This document shows, piece by piece, positions 32,651 to 41,159 of a DNA stretch of 64,000 bases. The first letter of the stretch is position 1. Each line of letters opens with the position of its first letter. The notes beneath the pieces are model-generated. The model was not told the origin of the DNA and did no database searches. It saw nothing but the letters and a program-made list of their open reading frames with translations. The position numbers and the translations under genes were made by a program. This DNA is from Abyssicoccus albus (GTDB lineage Bacteria; Bacillota; Bacilli; Staphylococcales; Abyssicoccaceae). The DNA lies in assembly GCF_003815035.1 (NCBI RefSeq), contig NZ_RKRK01000002.1:830065-894064 (forward strand), written 5' to 3'.

Positions 32651-34389
32651 GACATTTCACCTCCGTTTAAATCTTGAAGTTGCAATTGATCATAATACCA
32701 ACCTTTCAATTGACTCAGCTCAGCGTGTGTTCCTTTCTGAATAATACGGCCTTCTTCTAACACAACGATAATATCTGCATGACGCACCGCACTGAGACGA
32801 TGCGCTGAAATAATCGTTGTTTTACCTTGTCTTTCTGTCTGGATATTTCGAATAATCGCATGCTCTGTCTTTGCATCGACTGCAGATAATGAATCATCGA
32901 GTATGAGAATTTCTGGGTTTTTGATCATTGCACGTGCAATCGATATACGCTGTTTCTGTCCTCCAGAAATTGCAATCCCTTTCTCACCGACTAATGTCTC
33001 TAATCCATTTGGTAAGTTTTCGATATCTTGAGTAAAGTGTGCTAGTCGAATGGCTTCGTCAATTTCTTCATCTGTAGCATCCTCTTTACCGAATAAAATA
33101 TTCTCTTTAATCGTTCTAGAAAACAAGATATGTTCTTGTGGAACGTAACCGATTAAATTGCGGAGTTCAATTTTTGTCAATTGATCCAATTGATACCCAC
33201 CAATTTGAATAATTCCTTCACCTGTTGGATACTCTTTTAAGATTTGCTTAATCAATGTCGTTTTACCCGAACCGGTTTTCCCGACAATTCCTAAAGTTTC
33301 ACCACGATGTAAACGAATCGATATATCTTCTAAGTTATTTCGATCACTGGATGGATACTTGAACGTCACAGCATTGAACTCAACATTCGTATCATCAGGT
33401 ACGAGTTGTTCTAACGGATCATCAATGACTTCTTCGGCGTTCAATGTCTCTTCAACACGATCCAAACTCGCATTACCACGTTGCATCACATTGAATAACA
33501 TTCCAATCGCAAACATCGGCCAAATTAACATGTTCAAATAAACGTTGAACGTAACAATTTCTCCAATCGTCATCTCACCACTGTTCACCAATACCGCACC
33601 GTACCCTAACGAAATAATAAAGCTAATCGCCATAATAATTATCGTCATCGGTTTAAACCATGCATCAAGTTTTTCAACCGCCATAAATTTATTGACGACG
33701 TCATTTGTCATCGACTCAAACCGATCATTGACACGCTCTTCTTGAACGAATGCACGAGTCACACGAACGCCTTCAATCAATTCAAGCACCGAATCATTCA
33801 TATCTCCAAATGATTTCTGACTGATCATATATTTCGCGTGAATTTTTTTACCTAGAATTTGTCCGAGATATGCAAGCAATGGCAATGGCAATAACGCAAA
33901 TAACGTTAATTTCCATGAAATCGTAAACGCCATCGCCATTACGATAATACCTAAGTATGTCACTGAATCAACAAGTGTTAACACACCGAACCCAGCCGTC
34001 ATGCGAATCGCTCTTAAATCGTTCGTCGCACGCGCCATTAAATCCCCCGTCCGATTACGTTCATAAAACGACGGACTCATCTTCAGAAACTTCGCCATCA
34101 ACTTCCGCCTTAACAAACTCTCTAAAATTTGTGAACCACCGAATAAGTTATAACGCCATCCAAAGCTCATGACATATGTAATGATAATAATCAAAGCAAA
34201 TAATCCGATAATCTGAAACAAACGTTCATTCGTTAACGAACTCGCATCGATCAAGTCAATCGTATACCCAATCAATCTCGGTGGTATAATTTCTAAAACA
34301 TTTACGATCAACAACATAGTAATCGCGATTAAATACCGCTTCCAATATTGTTTAAAGAACCACTCTAACTTCTTAAAAATCGACAGCAT
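32647..34389 (-). CDS. Heterodimeric ABC exporter subunit, BmrC-like (degenerate-site half)
   Basis: This 580-residue membrane-NBD fusion has six predicted helices and Walker A GKTGSGKTT. The signature is near-canonical (ISGGQKQRISIARAM). In Walker B, ILILDDSLSAVD, the catalytic Glu is replaced by Asp. That is the hallmark of the noncatalytic NBD in BmrC-type heterodimers. The GTG at 34398 sits against the Shine-Dalgarno sequence, so the ATG at 34389 (MLSIFKKLEW) with AGAGGGG is preferred. A leader peptide and terminator hairpin precede it, suggesting antibiotic-responsive attenuation like B. subtilis bmrB-bmrCD. Confidence 0.88.
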   Translation of the reverse strand: MLSIFKKLEWFFKQYWKRYLIAITMLLIVNVLEIIPPRLIGYTIDLIDASSLTNERLFQIIGLFALIIIITYVMSFGWRYNLFGGSQILESLLRRKLMAKFLKMSPSFYERNRTGDLMARATNDLRAIRMTAGFGVLTLVDSVTYLGIIVMAMAFTISWKLTLFALLPLPLLAYLGQILGKKIHAKYMISQKSFGDMNDSVLELIEGVRVTRAFVQEERVNDRFESMTNDVVNKFMAVEKLDAWFKPMTIIIMAISFIISLGYGAVLVNSGEMTIGEIVTFNVYLNMLIWPMFAIGMLFNVMQRGNASLDRVEETLNAEEVIDDPLEQLVPDDTNVEFNAVTFKYPSSDRNNLEDISIRLHRGETLGIVGKTGSGKTTLIKQILKEYPTGEGIIQIGGYQLDQLTKIELRNLIGYVPQEHILFSRTIKENILFGKEDATDEEIDEAIRLAHFTQDIENLPNGLETLVGEKGIAISGGQKQRISIARAMIKNPEILILDDSLSAVDAKTEHAIIRNIQTERQGKTTIISAHRLSAVRHADIIVVLEEGRIIQKGTHAELSQLKGWYYDQLQLQDLNGGEMS

Positions 34390-34433
34390 AAAAGCCACCC
34401 CTCTTTCATTCTCTTTATAGCCGTCTCACTCAC

Positions 34434-34471
34434 AATAAAAAAAGAGACTCATCATATAAAATGAGTCTCTT
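34434..34471 (-). terminator. Attenuator terminator in the exporter leader
   Basis: AAGAGACTCAT (34471-34461, read on the minus strand) pairs with ATGAGTCTCTT (34452-34442), with an 8-base loop and a run of seven U. It lies between a leader ORF with its own promoter and the exporter genes. Read-through is needed for expression from that promoter. Confidence 0.8.
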
Positions 34472-34476
34472 CCATT

Positions 34477-34560
34477 CATTGAATATGAGGATACACTCCT
34501 CTATGAATCAATGATTCTATTATAAAGGCGTGCATAATTATGCCTTAAGTTAAATAGAAT
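34477..34560 (-). promoter_or_regulatory. Upstream stem-loops of the exporter attenuator
   Basis: There are two stem-loops between leader ORF and terminator. The first pairs ATTCTAT (34560-34554) with ATAGAAT (34520-34514) around an inner AAGGC/GCCTT stem. Its 5' arm covers the end of the leader ORF. The second pairs 34513-34508 with 34482-34477, with an inner GAGGA/TCCTC stem. A ribosome near the leader stop would block the first. The full switching scheme is not resolved. Confidence 0.5.
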
Positions 34561-34624
34561 ATTGTGAGGAGATTGAAGTATGAAAATTTAAGCAGTTGCA
34601 CAATCTTTGAAATCTAACAACCAT
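34550..34624 (-). CDS. Leader peptide of the BmrCD-like exporter (24 residues)
   Basis: This short ORF on the minus strand starts MVVRFQRLCNCL and ends SSQYSI. The ATG is preceded by a near-perfect GGAGG Shine-Dalgarno sequence (AAAGGAGGAG at 34640-34631) at 8 bases, stronger than that of most genes here. The ribosome-binding site segment GAGGAGATT (34636-34628) is exactly complementary to AATCTCCTC (34574-34566) inside the ORF. Initiation could therefore be modulated by structure. A promoter precedes it and a terminator follows. The arrangement parallels bmrB of B. subtilis, where ribosome stalling by antibiotics turns on bmrCD. The sequence itself is unlike any leader I can name. Confidence 0.65.
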   Translation of the reverse strand: MVVRFQRLCNCLNFHTSISSQYSI

Positions 34625-34655
34625 TCTAATCTCCTCCTTTCTAATATTTAATTTA

Positions 34656-34683
34656 AGAATACTATAATTTTTTGAAAAGTCAA
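34656..34683 (-). promoter_or_regulatory. Promoter of the leader peptide and exporter operon
   Basis: On the minus strand TTGACT (34683-34678), a 16-base spacer and TATTCT (34661-34656) precede the leader ORF. Transcription would start near 34649, about 9 bases before the strong ribosome-binding site. The leader RNA to the terminator would be about 215 nt. Confidence 0.6.
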
Positions 34684-34703
34684 TATAGTTGATATAATTA
34701 AAT

Positions 34704-34865
34704 TTAAAAATGACCATGTTCCTTTAAACTATAATACACACCATCTCCAATAATGAAGTGAAATTTAGATTCAGCATCTTTTTTTGAAATGTTGGCTAAA
34801 CTCTCAATAGCAATCCAATAATTCAAAAGCTTATTTTCCTCGCTCTGCCATCTTGCCTGTGACAT
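34704..34865 (-). CDS. Small ORF coupled to the restriction operon (53 residues)
   Basis: This ORF begins at an ATG that overlaps the TAA of the adenine methyltransferase gene (TAATG), so it should be translated by termination-reinitiation. The product starts MSQARWQSEENKLLNYW and ends LKEHGHF, with no signal peptide or membrane helix. The segment YWIAIESLANISKK loosely recalls helices of HEPN-type proteins, but this is too weak for an assignment. It may be a genuine small protein of the R-M operon or the stump of a larger decayed gene. Its function is unknown. Confidence 0.5.
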   Translation of the reverse strand: MSQARWQSEENKLLNYWIAIESLANISKKDAESKFHFIIGDGVYYSLKEHGHF

Positions 34866-36493
34866 TATTTCTTGGTTCGTTTATCTTTTAGTGACTTCCA
34901 TATATCATTGCTAATATGCAAAATATCCTCATCAACATTAAAGTGTTTTATTAAGTTTTGATTTACCCATAAAACTATTGACTCCAAACTTTCATTTGAA
35001 CGTAACTTATTGTCTAGCTCATCGAACAAGGTTGTTTCATATTTATTAAATGAGTAAAAGTCTATTTTTGGAAGAAATATATTTTTTAAATCTCCTGGAA
35101 GGATTTCTAATGCACCACCGCCAAAAATACGCCCTTCTAATTCAAATGTCATTAATGCTAAGCTAGAATACAATGCAAAAATAACTAACTTTGAATTGAC
35201 ACCTTTTTTTATTTTTAAACGATGAAACGTATCAGTACTTGTCGCATCTAAATCATTTAGAATAATTTTTGGGCCTTCACCTATTCTTCTTAATAGAAAT
35301 GCATCAGGATTCCATATAGATGGGACCTCATACCATCTATCCCTTAAACTTAATTTATACCCTATATGTTCCTTGGCCTTTACCATTTCTTCAATATAAT
35401 TAATTGCCTTCCCTTTTAATTCTTTATTATTAAAGTCTAAAAGCCATACATTTTTGTTTGCTTTTTTATTCTCTTCAAAGTCTATCGAGTCATAGGTGAT
35501 ACCCTTTACTTCTACACTTCTTCCTAATAAAGGTATTGCGTACTCTTCTAATTCATATTTTTTCAATATTGTATCATTAATAGCAAAAACCTTATTATTA
35601 CCTGTCGTTATCCCAACTTCACCTTTGATGTAATCATTAAAATAAGATACTAAATTATCTTTTCTGAGATTCAGATAAAAAGTTTTGTGGTTATTATCAA
35701 TAAAAACAGATGACCATTTATCTGTTTCATAGTAATAATTTTTTAGCTCATCTAATACAAATGGTTTCTCACGTATATTAAGCATTTTTAATTTAGATAT
35801 ATCTGTTAAATTAACGATTTTTAATTTATGTTTTTGTTCCTCCTTCTTAATCTTTTTCTTTCCTACGATTAAAAGCACATCTTGTTGAATATTATTGAAA
35901 ACAGTTTTCTCAAAGTTTATTATTGTTAATTCAGATAATCTATCGTTAAATAATTTCCGCAATTCCTTTGCATAATTAACTTGTAATAAATCTGTTGGTA
36001 ATACAAATAGCATAACTCCATCTTCTTCTAACATTTCTATGGAAGCAACAGTAAAAGCAACCCATGCATTAATAAGTTTATTTGGTTTCATACCATTATT
36101 AGTTAATATTTCACTTTGATAATCTCTTTGTTCCTGAGAAAGATATTGATAGCGTATATATGGTGGATTTCCTACTACATAATTATATTTTTTCTCTTTA
36201 TTCTTTTTATAGTACTCGTAAAAGTCTATGTTTATGACGTTAAATCTATCATCTTCTAAAATTAACTGTCTAGCTTTATTAGCTTCTTCTTTTATTAATT
36301 CTATCCCAACCATATTAAATGCTAATTCGCCCTCTTTAAAATCATTTATAAAGGCACCATCACCTATACTTGGCTCTAAGACAGTAAAGTTTTCCATACT
36401 ATCCTCTTTAATATAATTGTATATAAATTTTGTTATTTCTGGAGGAGTATAATAACCACCACGTAATTTATCAGCAGATTGATTTATTTTCAT
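34865..36493 (-). CDS. Type II N6-adenine DNA methyltransferase (M.Eco57I-like)
   Basis: This 542-residue gamma-class adenine methyltransferase has motif X GGYYTPPE (from residue 12), the SAM motif I LEPSIGDGAFI (39-49) and catalytic motif IV NPPYIR (109-114). A TaqI-like C-terminal target-recognition region follows (RDRWYEVPSIWNPDAFLLRR). Its size beside a 969-residue R-M enzyme matches the two-gene Eco57I layout, in which a stand-alone methyltransferase protects host DNA. The ATG at 36493 lies one base past the upstream stop. A TTG at 36508 is possible. Neither has a clear ribosome-binding site, so coupling is likely. Confidence 0.85.
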   Translation of the reverse strand: MKINQSADKLRGGYYTPPEITKFIYNYIKEDSMENFTVLEPSIGDGAFINDFKEGELAFNMVGIELIKEEANKARQLILEDDRFNVINIDFYEYYKKNKEKKYNYVVGNPPYIRYQYLSQEQRDYQSEILTNNGMKPNKLINAWVAFTVASIEMLEEDGVMLFVLPTDLLQVNYAKELRKLFNDRLSELTIINFEKTVFNNIQQDVLLIVGKKKIKKEEQKHKLKIVNLTDISKLKMLNIREKPFVLDELKNYYYETDKWSSVFIDNNHKTFYLNLRKDNLVSYFNDYIKGEVGITTGNNKVFAINDTILKKYELEEYAIPLLGRSVEVKGITYDSIDFEENKKANKNVWLLDFNNKELKGKAINYIEEMVKAKEHIGYKLSLRDRWYEVPSIWNPDAFLLRRIGEGPKIILNDLDATSTDTFHRLKIKKGVNSKLVIFALYSSLALMTFELEGRIFGGGALEILPGDLKNIFLPKIDFYSFNKYETTLFDELDNKLRSNESLESIVLWVNQNLIKHFNVDEDILHISNDIWKSLKDKRTKK

Positions 36494-36494
36494 T

Positions 36495-39404
36495 TTATTT
36501 ACTTTCAACTACTTTCTTTTCTAATAATGCATCAATAATTTTGTTTATTTTATTTATTAATACACTTTTCTTTTTATTAAAAATAACTATATTACTTTCA
36601 ACTACTTCACCTTCAATCAAATGATTGATTTTTTCAATATCTCTAACATACCTGTTAATTAAATGATAATATCTTTTTTCTTCACTACTTTCAAAATTAA
36701 TAGGTAGCAAAGGTATTGCATCATACAAATAAGTACCATGAGTATAATATTCGCCTTCAAAATTGCTACCAATAACTTTAAAAATCATGTCCGTAAAAGA
36801 GTGACTAAACCATGCCTGTAAGTATTCAATTGAATATAGCGAATTTTCCTTTGGCATGATAGCTATATATCCGGCAGTTCCACCTGATGAGATTAAATAA
36901 TTTTGACGATCAATATTAAAATTCGGCTCTTTTGACATAACACCTACAATTAACTTATCCTGATTTAATTCTTTCAAGTGTTGACTCCGTCCGAATCGAT
37001 ACCAATGGCTTGGTTCTCCACCGCTCATTTTTCTTGATGATAATTCCTTTTTGTGATCATTTAAATATTTCCAAGCTAATGGAAATTGATTTTGCATAAA
37101 ATCAATATTATAAGTAATCCCTTTATCATACGGAAAGATCACATATGATTTTGACTCTAGTTTTTGATATGACTTACCAATGCTTTGATTAGAAGTTTTT
37201 TTATAATACTTGTTTAGTATGCCTTTTTCTATTTCGTACTCTCTATTATTTTTCTTAAAACAAATGGTTGTGTCATCTTCACTAACAATCTCACTTTCAT
37301 CTATAATATACACAGCATTCTTACTCGTTTGAATACCATTACTAACTATTATTTCGTCTGTAATTTTAGGAAAATTTCTAATAGCAAACTCATACAAATC
37401 TCTTTTATTTATATCATCGACTAAAAACCAGCCTTCTTTTGTTAATAGTTTTGTTTCATAGATAGTCGGGGTTTTCAAGTGTATGTCTTCTAACTCTTTT
37501 ACCTCCATATATTGAAATGCATCCTTACCTATCTCTAATGTTAATATACATACATAAATGGTTACATTTTCGAATAACTGAGTATATTTAAAATTAATTA
37601 TTTTTTTAAGTGCTTTATTTTTTTGTATATATTCTCTGAGCTTCAATCCTGAATTAGAATTTATAAACTTATTTGGTACAATTAACGTTGTGGTAGTTTC
37701 CATATTACTTTTCATTAAATAATTCAAAGCTTTTTCTATAAATAAAAAGTATTTATCGTACTGTCTATAATAGCTTATGTATTTATTTTTATATACCTGA
37801 ATTTCTTCTTTAGTAGTTGCATTTTTTATGTGTTCCGTCTTTAAATAAGGAGGGTTACCAAGAATAACATCAAATGATTCAGGTAATTCTTCATATTTAG
37901 GTGCAATATCTTTAATTTTTTCAACACTTAATTCGCTAATATCTAAATCATTAAGAGATACTAAAGAATTTCCGTGTAATATATTCGACTTTAGATTAGG
38001 TAATATTGGATAAGGTTCATGTTTTTGGCGACTTTCATGCCTTAAAACCCTTAATAGTAACGAGAACCTAGTTAATTGTGTAGCCAATATATTTATATCG
38101 AGTCCGTATAACATTTCTTTAATAATTCTTAGTTTACTCTGATAAGGAACAATCAAGGGCGATGCTGGCCTTTTTAATGTCCTGGAATAATAATCTATCA
38201 AATAACTTTCAATTATATTATAAGCTTCAATCAAAAATGTTCCTGATCCCGTAGCTATATCTAATATTTTCATATTAAAAATTTCATTTAAATTTTTATT
38301 TTTCAATTTATCCGCTAGAGATTCTTTAACCATATATTTCACAATCTCCTCAGGTGTTGAAACTACGGATTTAATTTTTATATCTTTTGTAGGTTCTAAT
38401 GTAACGTTTCCATTGATAACTTCTATTTCTGTCTGTAAATACATCTCATACATTTTACTTAAAATCTCTAATGGAATTATTGAAAAATCGAAAGAACTTT
38501 GTGGATAATAAAGTTCTTGTACAATATCATCTAATGTCGATGTTTTTATGAATTGTATTGTCTTGTCATTAAATATTTCAGCATTATATTTTCTATCCAA
38601 GTGTTTCAAAAAGTTTTTTGTCTTGATTTCTTCATTTAATAGTCGATATAAAATTTGGGATTCTTCTAATTGATTATCCTCTGCAAATCTCAAAAATACA
38701 ATTTGATTCAACAATTTTTGAACAGCGATGTTTAAAATTTCTTTATTTTCATATTGCTTTTCTTTAGATTCATATAAATCGTTTGCTAATAATAATCGCC
38801 AATTATTTATTTTTTCCAAAAAAACATTATCAAGATTATCTTTAGTGGCTGAATCCGGAGTTATTTTATCTGTCCATTCATCAAAATATCCAGTTTCGAC
38901 AGATTCCCTTGATAATAATTTATAGATTTCATCAAACTTAGTTACATAATCTTTATAATGATAATGTTTGTATCGAAATTTGCGATTTAAATTATCTTCA
39001 TTTTCATCCGGCATCATGAATGTTTGGTAAATTACAAGATTTTCAAAATTACTCAATACTACTATTTTATGATTAGCGTTCCAGGCATACTTTTTAGCCT
39101 GTAATATTGAATTTTGGTGGGTCAAGATATCTATTTTAGGTCTTTTTGCTTCAAGAAAAAATTTTGATTGTCCGTATTTTCTTAATGAATAATCCGGTCG
39201 CTCAGCCTCACTTACAAATTCTTCAATAATAACAGATCGTTCAGAATAGGGCAAATTATCAGAGTTAGTTACATCCCAGCCTAATTCTTTTAAAAAAATA
39301 TCTAAATATTCTTGTCTTAAAGTTTGTTCATTAATATTTCTTATCTGCTCTGTTGATAAATCACTAAATTTATCAATTAATTTTTTTATCTTATTTTTAT
39401 TCAT
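36495..39404 (-). CDS. Type IIG restriction-modification enzyme (Eco57I-like)
   Basis: This 969-residue single-chain restriction and modification enzyme has an N-terminal PD-(D/E)XK nuclease (P70-D71, then E85-A-K87 in FFLEAKRPK). A helical linker follows. The adenine methyltransferase domain has DIATGSGTF (382-390) and NPPY (517-520). The C-terminal region is a TaqI-type specificity domain (GGTAGYIAIMPKENSLYS, GEYYTHGTYLYDAIPLLP). Such enzymes cut at a fixed distance from an asymmetric site. The target sequence cannot be predicted. The gene is more AT-rich than the flanking core genes, suggesting horizontal acquisition. It appears intact. Confidence 0.88.
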   Translation of the reverse strand: MNKNKIKKLIDKFSDLSTEQIRNINEQTLRQEYLDIFLKELGWDVTNSDNLPYSERSVIIEEFVSEAERPDYSLRKYGQSKFFLEAKRPKIDILTHQNSILQAKKYAWNANHKIVVLSNFENLVIYQTFMMPDENEDNLNRKFRYKHYHYKDYVTKFDEIYKLLSRESVETGYFDEWTDKITPDSATKDNLDNVFLEKINNWRLLLANDLYESKEKQYENKEILNIAVQKLLNQIVFLRFAEDNQLEESQILYRLLNEEIKTKNFLKHLDRKYNAEIFNDKTIQFIKTSTLDDIVQELYYPQSSFDFSIIPLEILSKMYEMYLQTEIEVINGNVTLEPTKDIKIKSVVSTPEEIVKYMVKESLADKLKNKNLNEIFNMKILDIATGSGTFLIEAYNIIESYLIDYYSRTLKRPASPLIVPYQSKLRIIKEMLYGLDINILATQLTRFSLLLRVLRHESRQKHEPYPILPNLKSNILHGNSLVSLNDLDISELSVEKIKDIAPKYEELPESFDVILGNPPYLKTEHIKNATTKEEIQVYKNKYISYYRQYDKYFLFIEKALNYLMKSNMETTTTLIVPNKFINSNSGLKLREYIQKNKALKKIINFKYTQLFENVTIYVCILTLEIGKDAFQYMEVKELEDIHLKTPTIYETKLLTKEGWFLVDDINKRDLYEFAIRNFPKITDEIIVSNGIQTSKNAVYIIDESEIVSEDDTTICFKKNNREYEIEKGILNKYYKKTSNQSIGKSYQKLESKSYVIFPYDKGITYNIDFMQNQFPLAWKYLNDHKKELSSRKMSGGEPSHWYRFGRSQHLKELNQDKLIVGVMSKEPNFNIDRQNYLISSGGTAGYIAIMPKENSLYSIEYLQAWFSHSFTDMIFKVIGSNFEGEYYTHGTYLYDAIPLLPINFESSEEKRYYHLINRYVRDIEKINHLIEGEVVESNIVIFNKKKSVLINKINKIIDALLEKKVVESK

Positions 39405-39990
39405 CTGTTAAAACTCCCTTTAGAATATAGACTTTTTATCTTTGTTTTTTAGAGTTTCATAATTAAGTTCAATTATACTTCTTAACCTGGAGGTTATATT
39501 TTCTATCTTTTAAATCTATAACCTTACATTATTTTAAAAGAAAAAAGGGTTTCTTTTGAAAGTCGCCACCTTCTACGACTTAATCTACCAAGAAGGGTTT
39601 CTTTTGAAAGTCGTTGTACTCCTACGACTTATTCTATATATATAATAATACACTTCTATAGAAAATGAAAAATTTTATTTTGGATATATTTCCAGTTGTT
39701 AGATTCTACTTATCATTTGCAATAGTATGTGAAACTCGATGTCAATGGTGTTTCTAATTACATAAAGAAGTAGTTATACTCATCAAATATATTTGAACCT
39801 TATTGCAAATTATAGATATTAATATAAACTACAAGATTTTTCAAATCTAACTTGTATAAACAATGTTCTCTTATTAGGAAGTTAATAAGTAAAATAAAGT
39901 TTGGAAATATCATCACACAGGATTATAGTTATTTATTGTAATAGGTGCTATTAAATATCCATTGTCGAAATAGTATGTTAAAAATTATTC
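39405..39990. other. AT-rich intergenic region upstream of the restriction operon
   Basis: About 590 bases hold no gene I can support. The part nearest the R-M start should contain the operon promoter. A two-copy palindromic repeat lies at 39545-39640. The remainder (39660-39990) is AT-rich and gives only short frames without ribosome-binding sites, and looks like decayed sequence. Confidence 0.5.
39545..39640. repeat. Two-copy 48-bp palindromic direct repeat
   Basis: Two units start at 39545 and 39593. Both begin AAGGGTTTCTTTTGAAAGTCG (split here as AAGGGTTTCTTTTG plus AAAGTCG). They differ over about 8 bases and then share CTACGACTTA and TCTA. Within each, AAGTCG(T) and (A)CGACTT form a short hairpin with a variable loop. 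They lie 140-240 bases upstream of the R-M start. They could be operator sites or RNA stem-loops in the leader. Confidence 0.7.
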
Positions 39991-39991
39991 T

Positions 39992-40262
39992 TTAATTTAC
40001 ATGAAGCTCACTCTGACCATTAAGCCAATCAATGATAAAGAAGGAATGTGAATGGTTTAATTTAAGACAAGGAATTTCCCCTTTATCAATAAATTCGAGT
40101 TGCTTTGACTCATTAGAGCGATTTAATGTGCCAACATATTCTGATGATTTAAATACAATATTAATCCCGTAAATCTCATCATTATTAGGGTACTTCACAA
40201 AATTCTCTTCTGCAGAAAAAAATACAAATAATTCAATGTATTTGTGATTTATCCTGATTTTG
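39992..40262 (-). pseudogene. NUDIX hydrolase remnant (C-terminal half)
   Basis: The frame reads about 90 codons with segments IELFVFFSAEEF, KYPNNDEIYGINIVFKSSEY and SKQLEFIDKGEIPCL. These align with the region downstream of the Nudix box in ADP-ribose or 8-oxo-dGTP type NUDIX hydrolases (typically YPNGDEVYNV... and ESLELKFFDLDELP). The Nudix box itself (GX5EX7REUXEEXGU) is missing and a stop lies in frame upstream near 40270. A GTG at 40198 begins the longest start-to-stop frame, but this is likely not functional. It marks gene decay beside the restriction operon. Confidence 0.7.
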
Positions 40263-40278
40263 ATTATAGCCTAAAAAT

Positions 40279-40308
40279 ACTACAGAAACCTACCAAGGCT
40301 ACTGTAGG
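40279..40308 (-). terminator. Probable terminator of the HAD-methyltransferase pair
   Basis: CTACAG (40280-40285) pairs with CTGTAG (40302-40307) with further partial pairing inside. On the minus strand the tail is TATTTTTAGG. It resembles the folC terminator at 42183-42213 in sequence. Confidence 0.5.
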
Positions 40309-40381
40309 TCAAAATCAAATTTTGAATTACATATCTTCTTCCATGATAATTAAATTTTGCATCTTACTCGATTAAAAATTC

Positions 40382-41128
40382 TTATACATACTCTAAAATT
40401 GATTCACTAACACTCTCCACACCCTTCATAATCACTACCTCATCATCTAACTCAATATCTTTGATCGAATCACTAACATAATGTGCTTGTTGTGCATATT
40501 TAAGCAATTCATAGTCATTGATATCATTACCATATGCAGTATAATCAGTTTCTCCAAATAACCTTTTAAATGTCGTATATTTATTAATACCTGTCGATGT
40601 AATATCTATATTCCGCTCATCATCGTGATAATTAATACTTAACCCATCACCGCTTGCTTTTATTAAATTTGATATTTTTTCATAATACTCTTCAGCTATA
40701 CCAATTAAAATAATTTTAATCGGCTTTCGAATTTCATCCATCCCAATATTATGAGCTAAATTAGCAGGGTCTAATTGTTTTGCAATCATATTATCTTTAG
40801 GGATTTTCGCTGAGTAATCAAATGACCCATCAATAATATAATTTAATGAGTAATCTTTTATCAGCTTCTTTATAAATGAATAATCATGATCAGATATATA
40901 GTCCATCACTTCAATCTCATCATTTTTCGAAACGATTGATCCATTACCACCAATCAGTGTACAGCCATTAAATTCATTAACAACTGGTAGTAAATCTCTA
41001 ATCGGTCTTGCAGAAGCAAAAACAACATCATTTTCTTGTTTTAATTTAAAGATTGCTTCTTTTATAGGATCTTCTATCGTCTGACCATCAAAACAAATCG
41101 TGCCATCTACATCAAATACAAATATCAT
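40382..41128 (-). CDS. HAD-IIB family phosphatase
   Basis: This 248-residue Cof-type haloacid dehalogenase hydrolase has motif I FVFDVDGT with nucleophile D6 and acid D8. Motif II is in VVFASARP, the conserved Lys is in KPIKIILIG, and motif IV is AYGNDINDYELLK. A C2b cap sits between. Such enzymes dephosphorylate sugar phosphates or cofactors such as FMN or PLP. The substrate is not predictable. The start at 41128 (MIFVFDVDG) has GGAGG. The ORF opens five codons earlier without a site. A SAM methyltransferase gene lies 31 bases upstream on the same strand. Confidence 0.88.
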   Translation of the reverse strand: MIFVFDVDGTICFDGQTIEDPIKEAIFKLKQENDVVFASARPIRDLLPVVNEFNGCTLIGGNGSIVSKNDEIEVMDYISDHDYSFIKKLIKDYSLNYIIDGSFDYSAKIPKDNMIAKQLDPANLAHNIGMDEIRKPIKIILIGIAEEYYEKISNLIKASGDGLSINYHDDERNIDITSTGINKYTTFKRLFGETDYTAYGNDINDYELLKYAQQAHYVSDSIKDIELDDEVVIMKGVESVSESILEYV

Positions 41129-41159
41129 AATATCCTCCAACATTTTTTAAAAATTTATC

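Noticed and set aside
34580..34592. Three-codon plus-strand mini-ORF ATG AAA ATT TAA preceded by AGGAG
   Set aside because: The apparent ribosome-binding site is the complement of the segment that pairs with the real leader site on the minus strand. No plus-strand gene follows.
39545..39640. CRISPR mini-array or type III toxin-antitoxin RNA repeats upstream of the restriction gene
   Set aside because: There are only two units, no cas genes, and the downstream gene is a type IIG enzyme rather than a ToxN/AbiQ-like nuclease.
39665..39757. 30-codon plus-strand ORF starting MKNFILDIFPVV
   Set aside because: It has no ribosome-binding site, lies in decayed AT-rich DNA and resembles no known small protein.
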